Shown: positions 36,416 through 44,583 of the stretch, one piece after another
Layout: each line of letters begins with the position of its first letter
How positions within the stretch are numbered: the stretch's first letter is position 1
DNA from: JAXMHQ01 sp046346665
Lineage (GTDB): Bacteria > Verrucomicrobiota > Verrucomicrobiia > Limisphaerales > JAXMHQ01
Length of the DNA stretch: 64,000 nt
NCBI GenBank assembly: GCA_046346665.1
Contig: JAXMHQ010000010.1
Span: 1 to 64,000, forward strand
Direction: 5' to 3'
Program-made: the position numbers and the translations under genes
Notes under the pieces: model-generated
What the model saw: the letters and a program-made list of their open reading frames with translations, nothing else
Database searches by the model: none
Told to the model about the DNA's origin: nothing

Positions 36416-39400
36416 ATGCGCATTCGCCATGCCGGTCTGCTGGCCCTCGGTCTCGCCGCCCTGGGCACAATTCCCACCGCACTCGGACAGGCTCCTCTGC
36501 TGGTTTACACCGACCAGCTCGTCAACGGCTTTCAGAACTGGAGCTGGGCCACGGTGAACCTCGCAGCCTCGTCGCCCGTCCACTCGGGCACCGCCTCCAT
36601 CAGCGTCGTCAACGGCGGCAGTTACCAGGCGCTCTACCTTCAACACGCCAATTTCAGCACCCGCATCTACACCAACCTCAGCTTCTGGATCAACGGCGGT
36701 TCCGGCGGCCAAAGCCCCACCGTCCACGGCCTCGTCAACGGCACCAGCGTCAGCAGCTACTCCATCGGCCCTCTCCCCGCCAATACCTGGGTCCAATACA
36801 CCATCCCCCTGTCCACCCTCTCCATCGCCAACGTCAGCAATTGCAGCGGCATCTGGATCCAGGGCAACAGCGCCTCCGCCCAGCCCGCCTTCTACGTCGA
36901 CGATATCCAGTTCGGCGCCGCGCCCCCGCCCGCCGCCGTCCACCTCGCCCTCAACGCCGCCAATACCGTCCGCAAATCCGACTCCCGCTGGTTCGGCCTC
37001 AACACCGCCATCTGGGACACCAGCTTCGACACCGCCTCCACCTCCAACGCCCTCCGCGACATCGGCACCGGCATCCTCCGCTTCCCCGGCGGCTCCCTGT
37101 CCGATGAATACCACTGGGCCACCGGCAAGAGCGGCACCAACTCCTGGGCCTGGGGAACGTCTTTCGGCAATTTCATGCACATCCTCACCAATGGCGGCAT
37201 GCAGGCCATGATCACCGTCAACTACGGCACCGGCACCTCCAATGAAGCCGCCGCCTGGGTCCTGTCCGCCAACGTCACCAATAAAATCAAATGCAAATAC
37301 TGGGAAATCGGCAATGAGTGCTACGGCACCTGGGAAACCGATTCCAACAGTGTCCCCCACGATCCCTACACCTACGCCGTCCGCGCCCGCGATTACATCA
37401 ACGCCATGAAAGCCGCCGATCCCACGATCAAGATCGGCGTGGTCGCCGTGCCCGGCGAGGACAGCTCCGTCAACAACAACAACCATGCCGTCGTCAACCC
37501 CCGCACCGGCGTCACCCACTACGGCTGGACGCCCGTCATGCTCGCCACGCTCAAGAATCTCGGCGTCACCCCCGATTTCCTCGTCCACCATGTCTACCCC
37601 GAATACACCGGCGGCGAAAGCGACCCGCTCCTGCTCGGCTCCACCGGCAACTGGGCGGTCGACGCCGCCGATTTGCGGCAGCAGCTTTCGGATTACCTGG
37701 GCACCGTCCACACCAACGTCGAACTGCTCTGCACCGAGAACAACAGCAACTCCGGCAACCAGGGCAAACAGTCGACCAGCGTCGTCAACGCGCTCTACCT
37801 CGCGGACAGCCTCAGCCAGCTCATGAAAACCGAGTTCAACGGTTACGTCTGGTGGGATCTCCGCAACGGCTCCGACACCAGCGGCACGTTCAACTCCTCC
37901 ATCTACGGCTGGCGCTCCGTCGGCGACCTCGGAATCATGGTCGGCACCGGCACACATTACCCCACCTATTACGCCGACAAACTCATGCGCGCCTTCGTCG
38001 GCACCAATGACACCATCCTCAACCCGACCAGCGATTATCCGATCCTCAGCACCTACGCCAGCCTCAAGGCCGACGGCTCGCTGGCCATGCTCGTCATCAA
38101 CAAGGATACCGTCAGCAATTTCACCGGCCAGGTCGCCCTCTCCGGCTTCAACCCGGCCGCCAACGCCACGGTCAAATCCTGGGGCATTCTCCAGGACGAA
38201 ATGACCCGCACCAACGGCGTCGAAGCCGACGTCGCCACCACCAATCTCACCGGCGTCAGCAGCTCGTTCAATTACAGCTTCCCGGCCGGCACCATGACGC
38301 TCCTCATCTTCACCCCGAGCGGCCTCGTCCAAACGCCAGCCACCGTCGTCGTGTCCTCCGCCGCCAACCCCTCCACCTACGGCAACGCCGTCACTTACAC
38401 CGCCACCGTTCGAACCAACGGGGTCGCCCTCACCACCGTGAACGGCGAATCCGTCTCGTTCTACAACAACGGCACGCTCCTCGGCAGCGGAACGCTCAAC
38501 GGCTCCGGCCAGGCAAGTTATACCACCGCCACCATGTTCTACACCGTCGGCAGCGCCTCCATCACCGCCGTCTACCCCGGCGACGTCCTCTACACCGCCG
38601 CCACCAATTCCCCCGCCTACACCCAGACCATCAACCCCGCCACCGTCACCGCCGGCCTCGTCGGCACCATCTCCCGCCGCTACGACGGCACGGCCAACGC
38701 CACCATCGCCTCCGGCAATTACTCACTCGGCGGCGTCATCGCCGGCGATACCGTCACGCTCAACAATCCCTCGAGCGGCACCTACGATAACCGCAACGTC
38801 GGCACCACCAAAATCATCACGGTCACCGGCCTCGCCATCTCCGGCAGTTCGGCTTCGAATTACGCGCTCGCCAGCACCACGATCACCAAGAACAACGGCA
38901 CGATCACCAAAACCAACATCACCGTCACCGCCGCACCAAATACCAAAGGCTACGACGGCAACCTCACCGCCGCCGCCACCCCCGCCATCACCGCCGGCTC
39001 CATCCAAACCGGCGACTCCGCCAGCTTCAGCGAAGCCTACGCGTCGAAAACCGTCGGCACCGGCAAAACCCTCGTCCCGGCCGGCACCATTTCCGACGGC
39101 AACAGCGGCGGAAATTACAACCTCACCTTCGCCAACAATCTCACGGGCGTCATCACCTCGCGCACCCTCACCGTCACCGCCACGGGCGTGAATAAAAACT
39201 ACGATGGCACCACCGCCGCCACCGTCACCCTCTCCGACAACCGGGTCGCGGGCGATTCCCTCACCACCAGCTACACGACCGCCACCTTCAGCAACCGCAA
39301 CGCGGGCGCCGGCAAATCCGTCTCGGTCAGCGGCATCGCCATCAGCGGCACCGACGCCGGCAATTACACCCAGAACACCACCGCCTCCACGACCGCCGAC

Positions 39401-40681
39401 ATCGCCGCCCTGCCCCTCACGGTCACGGCCACCGCCGACAGCCGGCTCTATGACGGCACATCGGCTTCCTCCGCCACACCTGCCATCACCTCCGGCAGCG
39501 TGCAAACCGGCGACACCGCCGCGTTCACCCAGTCCTTCGACAACCCCACCGCCGGCACCGGCAAAACCCTGACAGCCTCCGGCATCGTGAACGACGGCAA
39601 CAGCGGCAATAATTACACCTACATCTTTGCACCGAACACCTCCGGCACCATCAACCCGCTGCCCGCCGTCCTCACCGGAACCCGCATCTACGATTCCACC
39701 ACCACCGCCGACGCGTCCATCCTCTCGGTCGCCAATGTCGTCGGAACCGACGACGTCACCGTCGCCTCGGGCAGCGCCACGCTCGCTGCGGCCGGGGTCG
39801 GCACCCAGCCGATCGCTTCGTTCGATTCCCTCGCGCTCGGCGGCGTCACCGCCCCGAATTACACGCTGACCGGCGCATCCGGCTCGGTCACCATCACGTC
39901 CGCCACCGTCTCGGTCAATGTCACCAACCTGCTCGCACTCGACAAAGTCTACGACGGAAGCACCAACGCCACGCTGGACGCCACCAGCGCCGGCCTGGAC
40001 GGAATTGCGAACGGCGACGACGTCACGCTCGTCACCAGCAATGCCGTGGCGTACTTCCTCGACAAAAACGTGGGCACCAACAAGCCCGTCACGGTCGTCG
40101 GCGTCGAGCTTACCGGCGCGGCCGCGTCAAATTATACCGCCATTGATCCCACCAATCTTACCGCCAGCATCACGCCCGCACCTCTGTCCGTCAGCGGCAT
40201 CTCCGCGGCGAACAAAGTCTACGACGGCACCACCAACGCCGCCCTGGCAGGCAATGCCGAATTGTCCGGAACCATCGGATCGGATGACGTCGCGCTCGTG
40301 ACCAATGCCGCGACCGCCTCCTTCGCCGACCCCGCCGTCGGAACCGCCAAGCCGGTCGCCGTCGCCGGATTCAGCCTCTCCGGGGCCGACGCCGTCAATT
40401 ATCTCCTCACCCAGCCCGCCGGGTTGTCAGCCGACATCCTCGCGCTCGTCACCCCGACGCTCGCGCCGGATGCCGTTGTGAAGACCGGCGCCGGTTACCA
40501 GGTCACTTTCACCGCCCAGGCAGGCCAGACTTACAAAGTCCTTGTCTCCTCCGACCTGTCCGTGCCTCTCAGCCAATGGACGGTCCTGACCAACGGCACC
40601 TGCGCCGTCGCCAACACCACGATTCTGGATACCACCACCAACTTGCCGGCCCGGTTCTACCGAGTCGTGTCACCCCAGTAA
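36416..40681 (+). CDS. Giant secreted GH51-like hydrolase with Ig-like and seven YDG repeats
   Basis: 1421 aa. Signal peptide MRIRHAGLLALGLAALGTIP. Residues about 30-190 are a binding-type jelly-roll and 190-630 a catalytic region paralogous to the previous gene (LRFPGGSLSDEYHW; YWEIGNECYGTWE; LLCTENNSNSGNQG), both catalytic Glu retained. It then carries one Ig-like repeat (YGNAVTYTATVRTNGVALTT, about 640-745) and seven tandem 75-90-aa YDG-type modules (first YDGTANATIASGNYSLGG; also GYDGNLTAAATPAI, YDGTTAATVTLSDN, YDGTSASSATPAIT, IYDSTTTADASILS, VYDGSTNATLDATS, VYDGTTNAALAGNA). The end is a YQVTFTAQAGQTYKVLVSSD domain. The long repeat stalk probably displays or anchors the enzyme. Confidence 0.85.
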   Translation: MRIRHAGLLALGLAALGTIPTALGQAPLLVYTDQLVNGFQNWSWATVNLAASSPVHSGTASISVVNGGSYQALYLQHANFSTRIYTNLSFWINGGSGGQSPTVHGLVNGTSVSSYSIGPLPANTWVQYTIPLSTLSIANVSNCSGIWIQGNSASAQPAFYVDDIQFGAAPPPAAVHLALNAANTVRKSDSRWFGLNTAIWDTSFDTASTSNALRDIGTGILRFPGGSLSDEYHWATGKSGTNSWAWGTSFGNFMHILTNGGMQAMITVNYGTGTSNEAAAWVLSANVTNKIKCKYWEIGNECYGTWETDSNSVPHDPYTYAVRARDYINAMKAADPTIKIGVVAVPGEDSSVNNNNHAVVNPRTGVTHYGWTPVMLATLKNLGVTPDFLVHHVYPEYTGGESDPLLLGSTGNWAVDAADLRQQLSDYLGTVHTNVELLCTENNSNSGNQGKQSTSVVNALYLADSLSQLMKTEFNGYVWWDLRNGSDTSGTFNSSIYGWRSVGDLGIMVGTGTHYPTYYADKLMRAFVGTNDTILNPTSDYPILSTYASLKADGSLAMLVINKDTVSNFTGQVALSGFNPAANATVKSWGILQDEMTRTNGVEADVATTNLTGVSSSFNYSFPAGTMTLLIFTPSGLVQTPATVVVSSAANPSTYGNAVTYTATVRTNGVALTTVNGESVSFYNNGTLLGSGTLNGSGQASYTTATMFYTVGSASITAVYPGDVLYTAATNSPAYTQTINPATVTAGLVGTISRRYDGTANATIASGNYSLGGVIAGDTVTLNNPSSGTYDNRNVGTTKIITVTGLAISGSSASNYALASTTITKNNGTITKTNITVTAAPNTKGYDGNLTAAATPAITAGSIQTGDSASFSEAYASKTVGTGKTLVPAGTISDGNSGGNYNLTFANNLTGVITSRTLTVTATGVNKNYDGTTAATVTLSDNRVAGDSLTTSYTTATFSNRNAGAGKSVSVSGIAISGTDAGNYTQNTTASTTADIAALPLTVTATADSRLYDGTSASSATPAITSGSVQTGDTAAFTQSFDNPTAGTGKTLTASGIVNDGNSGNNYTYIFAPNTSGTINPLPAVLTGTRIYDSTTTADASILSVANVVGTDDVTVASGSATLAAAGVGTQPIASFDSLALGGVTAPNYTLTGASGSVTITSATVSVNVTNLLALDKVYDGSTNATLDATSAGLDGIANGDDVTLVTSNAVAYFLDKNVGTNKPVTVVGVELTGAAASNYTAIDPTNLTASITPAPLSVSGISAANKVYDGTTNAALAGNAELSGTIGSDDVALVTNAATASFADPAVGTAKPVAVAGFSLSGADAVNYLLTQPAGLSADILALVTPTLAPDAVVKTGAGYQVTFTAQAGQTYKVLVSSDLSVPLSQWTVLTNGTCAVANTTILDTTTNLPARFYRVVSPQ

Positions 40682-40704
40682 AAGGAAGAACAACTACAAA
40701 CCCG

Positions 40705-40736
40705 GGGGCCGGCCTTAGCGCCGGCCCTCTTTGTTT
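40705..40736 (+). terminator. Rho-independent terminator
   Basis: GGGCCGGC (40706-40713) pairs with GCCGGCCC (40720-40727), then TCTTTGTTT. It lies 24 nt after the giant hydrolase stop. Confidence 0.88.
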
Positions 40737-40742
40737 CCGGAA

Positions 40743-40812
40743 CAACAAAAATCCGCAGATCACCCAGAGGACGCAGATTCTGAATCTGCGAAATCTGTGA
40801 AATCTGCGGATG
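40743..40812. repeat. Gene-less inverted repeat with CGCAGATT units
   Basis: The outer ends ATCCGCAGAT and ATCTGCGGAT are perfect reverse complements, with internal CGCAGATT/AATCTGCG copies, giving a 70-nt hairpin. It lies between convergent genes. The unit matches the inner arms of the element at 48951-49104. Confidence 0.75.
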
Positions 40813-40824
40813 CTTTGCGCCTGT

Positions 40825-42006
40825 TTATTTCTTCAGCTTCAAATTGCGCTCAATCAACTGGCAGCGCTGCTTCACGCACAAGGACGAACGCCGCGCATCC
40901 TCGGGCGTGTTCATCACGTAATCCAACAGCTTGTCCACCGTGCTCGTCGCCACATAGGTCCGCGTGTCGGATCCGCCGTAGTAAATAAACACGTCGCCGT
41001 TCGACTTCGCCACCCAGCCGTTCGAAAACACCACGTTCGAAACATCGCCCACCCGCTCCTCGCCTTCCGGCGCCAGGAAATGGCCTCCGGGCGATTTGAT
41101 CACCTTCGATGGATCCTTCAAATCGCACAGGAACATGTAGAGCACGTAGCGCATCCCCGCCGCCGTGTTCCGGACTCCGTGCGCCAGGTGCAGCCAGCCC
41201 TTGTCCGTCTTGATCGGCGCCGGACCCAGGCCGTTCTTGCCTTCCTTGATCGAATGATAATACCGGCCGTCCAGCACGATTTCCTTGCTCACCACGGCAT
41301 TCGTGATGTCGTCGCACAAGCCCCACCCGACCCCGTCGCCCGTCCCTGTCGCCGCAAAATCCGTCATCGGCCGTGTGTAAAACGCATACTTGCCCTTCAC
41401 AAATTCCGGGTGCAGCACGCAGTTCCGCTGGTGCAGCGAACCCGCCGTCTTCAGGTCCGGCAACCGCTCCCATTTCACGAGGTCCTTCGTCCGCGACACA
41501 CCGCAACGCGCGATCGCCGCCGACAAATCGCCCGGCTTGCTGTCGTCGTGCCGTTCCGCGCAAAACAACCCGTAAATCCATCCGTCCTCGTGCCGCACCA
41601 GCCGCATGTCGTAAACATTCGTCTCCTGCGGCTCAAAATCCGGCATCCGCACCGGGTAATCCCAAAACCGAAACCCGTCCACGCCCGACTTGCTCTCCGC
41701 CACCGCGAAAAACGATTTCCGATCCCACCCCTCGGTCCGCACCATCAGCACGATGTTCCCGTTCCACTCGATCGCCCCCACGTTGAACGCGCAGTTGATC
41801 CCCAGCCGCGTCATCAGGTGCGGATTCGTCGCGTGATTGAAATCGTATCGCCAGTTCAGCGGCGTGTGCTCCGCCGTCACCACCGGGTGCTCATACCGGT
41901 CGTAAATGCCGTTGCCAATCTTCTGTTTCCGGTTCGGCCGCTTCAAAAACCGGGCATGTTCCTGCTGGAGTTGCTTGAGCTTCAGATCGAAAGATTTCTT
42001 GTTCAT
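40825..42006 (-). CDS. 4-O-beta-D-mannosyl-D-glucose phosphorylase (GH130)
   Basis: 393 aa. The sequence is close, from memory, to characterised mannosylglucose phosphorylases (GH130 subgroup 1): KIGNGIYDRYEHPVVTAEHT near the N-terminus, ETNVYDMRLVRHEDGWIYG containing the catalytic Asp region, NCVLHPEFVKGKYAFYTRP, and HGVRNTAAGMRYVLYMFLCD. There is no signal peptide, so it acts in the cytoplasm. It splits mannosyl-glucose with phosphate into mannose-1-phosphate and glucose, the last intracellular step of bacterial beta-mannan use. The divergent neighbour is a secreted GH5 mannanase, which fits. The epimerase that normally supplies mannosyl-glucose is not in this window. Confidence 0.92.
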   Translation of the reverse strand: MNKKSFDLKLKQLQQEHARFLKRPNRKQKIGNGIYDRYEHPVVTAEHTPLNWRYDFNHATNPHLMTRLGINCAFNVGAIEWNGNIVLMVRTEGWDRKSFFAVAESKSGVDGFRFWDYPVRMPDFEPQETNVYDMRLVRHEDGWIYGLFCAERHDDSKPGDLSAAIARCGVSRTKDLVKWERLPDLKTAGSLHQRNCVLHPEFVKGKYAFYTRPMTDFAATGTGDGVGWGLCDDITNAVVSKEIVLDGRYYHSIKEGKNGLGPAPIKTDKGWLHLAHGVRNTAAGMRYVLYMFLCDLKDPSKVIKSPGGHFLAPEGEERVGDVSNVVFSNGWVAKSNGDVFIYYGGSDTRTYVATSTVDKLLDYVMNTPEDARRSSLCVKQRCQLIERNLKLKK

Positions 42007-42037
42007 GGATTTTTCAGCGCTGGCTGTTCACACACCC

Positions 42038-42063
42038 GGGAGGGACGAGCTTCGCGTGTCCCC
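42038..42063. repeat. Palindromic REP-like half element
   Basis: GGGAGGGACGAGCTTCGCG followed by TGTCCCC. It matches the arms of the element inside the mannanase gene at 42310-42380. It lies upstream of the phosphorylase start. Confidence 0.7.
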
Positions 42064-42222
42064 AAAGGTCGCGAAATCATAGTTCCGACACTCTTGCGTG
42101 CAAGCCCGATTGTTGATGTCATTACGCGAAGTTGTTGTGCTGCACGGCAATTTGACGCAAAATGGACGGGTAACCGGCCGGCTCAATAGACCCATACACC
42201 GTCGCCGCACCGCTCAATACGC

Positions 42223-43638
42223 ATGAAGCCACACCCCACTTCACGCCGGCATTTTCTCAAAACGACGGCCCTCGCCCTGCCTGCCGCAGCCCTGGGCAAT
42301 CGCGCTTTCGGGAGAGACGAGCTACGCGAGTCCCCAATCAATTTGGCACAGGTGGGGACTCGCAGTAGCTCGTCCCTCCCCACTGTTCCTGCCGCCGGCT
42401 TCGTCACCGTCCGCAACGGACGCTTCGAACTCAACGGCCAGCCCTACCGGTTCATCGGCGCGAACCTCTGGCCCGCCTGCTACCTCGGCGACCCGAAACT
42501 CAACGGCGGGCGCACCCGGCTCACCCGCGAACTGGATCGCCTCCAGAAAATCGACGCCACAAACCTCCGCATCCTCGCCGGATCCGAATCGTGCGACACC
42601 CTCGCCGCCGCCATGCGCCGCGGCATCACACGCGGTCCGCGCGACTGGGACGAAGACCTGCTGCTCGGTCTCGATTTCACGCTGGCCGAGATGGCGAAGC
42701 GCAACATGCGCGCCGTGCTGTTCCTGTCGAATTACTGGCAATGGTCCGGCGGCTTCGCCCAATACGTCCGCTGGATCAACAACGAACCCATCCCGGACCC
42801 CGACAAACCCGTCATGGAACAGGGCGACTGGAGCGGGTTCATGCGCTATTCCGCACGGTTCTACACGATCCCCGAAGCCGTCGCCCTCTACCGCGATTAC
42901 GTCACCAAATTAATCCGGCGCCGCAACACGGTGAACGGCCGCATCTACTCGGAGGATCCCACGATCATGACCTGGGAACTCGCCAACGAACCGCGACCGG
43001 CCACACCCATGGCCAACTCGCAAGGCGTCGAGATCTTCACGCAATGGATCGATGCCACCGCGCGATTCATCCACGAACAGGCGCCGCGGCAACTGGTGTG
43101 CGCCGGATCCGAGGGCCTGCACGGCTGCCTCGAAGTCCCCGATGTGTTCCTCAAAGTCCACCAGTCTCCCGCGATCGATTACGTCACGGTCCACATGTGG
43201 CTGAAGAACTGGCGCTGGCTGAAAGACCCGATGCTGTCGCCGGAATACGAAGCCGCCGCCGCGCGCGGGGCCGCTCATGTGGAGGAGCACACGGCGATGG
43301 CGGACAAATTGCACAAGCCGCTTGTGCTCGAGGAATTCGGCCTGCCGCGCGATCACGAGAACCTGTCGCCCGGCTCGCCGGTGACAGCGCGCGACGATTA
43401 TTTCCGGCGCATGTTCGGGCAGGTGCAGGAATCCTGCAAAGCCGGGCGCGCGTTGCAGGGCGCCAATTTCTGGGCCTGGGCCGGCGAAGGCCGCGCCGGC
43501 GGCACTTACGGCTCCGCCCCCAGCTATCTCGGCGAACCGCCCTGCGAACCGCAGGGATTGAATTCCATATTCGACACCGACCTCTCCACCCAAAAAGTCA
43601 TCGCCGAAGCGAATCGGAGCCTGAAAGACCTGGCTTGA
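42223..43638 (+). CDS. Secreted GH5 endo-beta-1,4-mannanase
   Basis: 471 aa. Twin-arginine-type signal (SRRHFLKTTALALPAAALG). Residues about 30-53 are encoded by an inserted palindrome (see the repeat entry). The catalytic barrel begins FVTVRNGRFELNGQPYRFIG and has GH5 residues: TWELANEPRP with acid/base Glu, TVHMWLKNW, and LVLEEFGLPRDHE with nucleophile Glu. The substrate-binding VLFLSNYWQWSGG and GANFWAWAGEGR match GH5 subfamily 7 mannanases. It hydrolyses beta-mannan outside the cytoplasmic membrane to oligosaccharides, upstream of the adjacent mannosylglucose phosphorylase. It is divergent from that gene across about 215 nt. Confidence 0.9.
   Translation: MKPHPTSRRHFLKTTALALPAAALGNRAFGRDELRESPINLAQVGTRSSSSLPTVPAAGFVTVRNGRFELNGQPYRFIGANLWPACYLGDPKLNGGRTRLTRELDRLQKIDATNLRILAGSESCDTLAAAMRRGITRGPRDWDEDLLLGLDFTLAEMAKRNMRAVLFLSNYWQWSGGFAQYVRWINNEPIPDPDKPVMEQGDWSGFMRYSARFYTIPEAVALYRDYVTKLIRRRNTVNGRIYSEDPTIMTWELANEPRPATPMANSQGVEIFTQWIDATARFIHEQAPRQLVCAGSEGLHGCLEVPDVFLKVHQSPAIDYVTVHMWLKNWRWLKDPMLSPEYEAAAARGAAHVEEHTAMADKLHKPLVLEEFGLPRDHENLSPGSPVTARDDYFRRMFGQVQESCKAGRALQGANFWAWAGEGRAGGTYGSAPSYLGEPPCEPQGLNSIFDTDLSTQKVIAEANRSLKDLA
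42310..42380. repeat. Palindromic element inside the mannanase coding sequence
   Basis: Arm 1 (42310-42335) contains GGGAGAGACGAGCTACGCGA; arm 2 (42354-42380) contains TAGCTCGTCCCTCCC as its reverse complement, with an 18-nt spacer. The reading frame stays open through it and gives linker residues RDELRESPINLAQVGTRSSS just after the signal peptide. Confidence 0.85.
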
Positions 43639-43649
43639 AGCTTGTGTAG

Positions 43650-43669
43650 CCGCGATCGTGAGATCGCGG
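43650..43669. repeat. Intergenic hairpin
   Basis: CCGCGATC-gtga-GATCGCGG, a perfect 8-bp stem and tetraloop between convergent genes. There is no T-run on either side. It may be a REP-like unit or a weak terminator. Confidence 0.55.
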
Positions 43670-43698
43670 ATCCGGATCCGCCCGAGGTCCCGCCCGGA

Positions 43699-44571
43699 TC
43701 ACTGTTGCGCGCGCGGCGTGGCTTGGCCGAGGAACACAAGGTCCTGGTCGCTCATAACCGCCACATTGCTCTGATGCAGGAAGTTCACGGATCTCACGGT
43801 CTGCGCATCAGTCCACCTGTGAGTCACGACATGGCCATCCGCGTAGCTCACTGTGGCGGCGCCATTATGGCAACTGGACGGCATCTGTGGGACCTTCTCG
43901 CTGCCAACTCCCGTCGCAGAGGGATTGCTATAGAAAAGCATGGAGTCAATAAAGTCAGGATGCTCATCCATGAACACCCAGGCCTGGCTTGGGACTGGGT
44001 AACGAAAGTCGCTCATTCGTTTGGCAACAAAGAATCCACCGCTGGCCCAGGGCTGGATGTACTTTGCCCCATCGCCGACCGCAGCATTCATCGCCACACT
44101 TCGACATCGATGGGTCCAGCCCCGCAGTTGCTGAGCCGTGCTTGCATAAACATCGGAGGGACACCAGTAGAGCGCCGCGTTTGAGTCGGCATAGGCCGCG
44201 ATGGACGCATAACGCCCGTCGACCAGATATATGCTGTTCGTATTCACCGCGCTCGTCGTCCAGTCCAAAGTTCCGGCACACCAGGACGGCTGTGCCAGTT
44301 TCTTTCCAACGACCCCATCCAGTTGGGCCTGCGAGCTCGGATCCTGGTTCACCGCCAGATTCTGGTTGTTATCATCGCTGTACATCGTCCACGCGAGCAT
44401 CAACTGCCGGTGATTGTTCTTGCATTGATCCGCCTTGCTGCCGGCGCCGTCGCCTAACAACCGAGCCAGCAAAAACACCGCGAGGATGCCCATCATGGCG
44501 ATGATCACCGCCAGTTCAACCAGGGTGAAGCCCGCCTGCCGGAACCGAGTCTTGTGGATTTTGGAGTTCAT
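43699..44571 (-). CDS. Type II secretion/type IV-like pseudopilin with H-X9-DG motif
   Basis: 290 aa. The prepilin cleavage site and hydrophobic helix are clear: RQAGFTLVELAVIIAMMGIL, with cleavage after Gly and Glu at position 5. The globular part ends with the H-X9-DG signature (HNGAATVSYADG), which is typical of the large pseudopilin families of Planctomycetes and Verrucomicrobia. Function in these groups is largely unknown; secretion or surface display is inferred. It follows the beta-propeller gene in the same direction, separated by 12 nt, so the pair may be a secreted unit. It contains TTGTTAGGC at 44452-44460. Confidence 0.88.
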   Translation of the reverse strand: MNSKIHKTRFRQAGFTLVELAVIIAMMGILAVFLLARLLGDGAGSKADQCKNNHRQLMLAWTMYSDDNNQNLAVNQDPSSQAQLDGVVGKKLAQPSWCAGTLDWTTSAVNTNSIYLVDGRYASIAAYADSNAALYWCPSDVYASTAQQLRGWTHRCRSVAMNAAVGDGAKYIQPWASGGFFVAKRMSDFRYPVPSQAWVFMDEHPDFIDSMLFYSNPSATGVGSEKVPQMPSSCHNGAATVSYADGHVVTHRWTDAQTVRSVNFLHQSNVAVMSDQDLVFLGQATPRAQQ

Positions 44572-44583
44572 GGCCGGGAAAAG

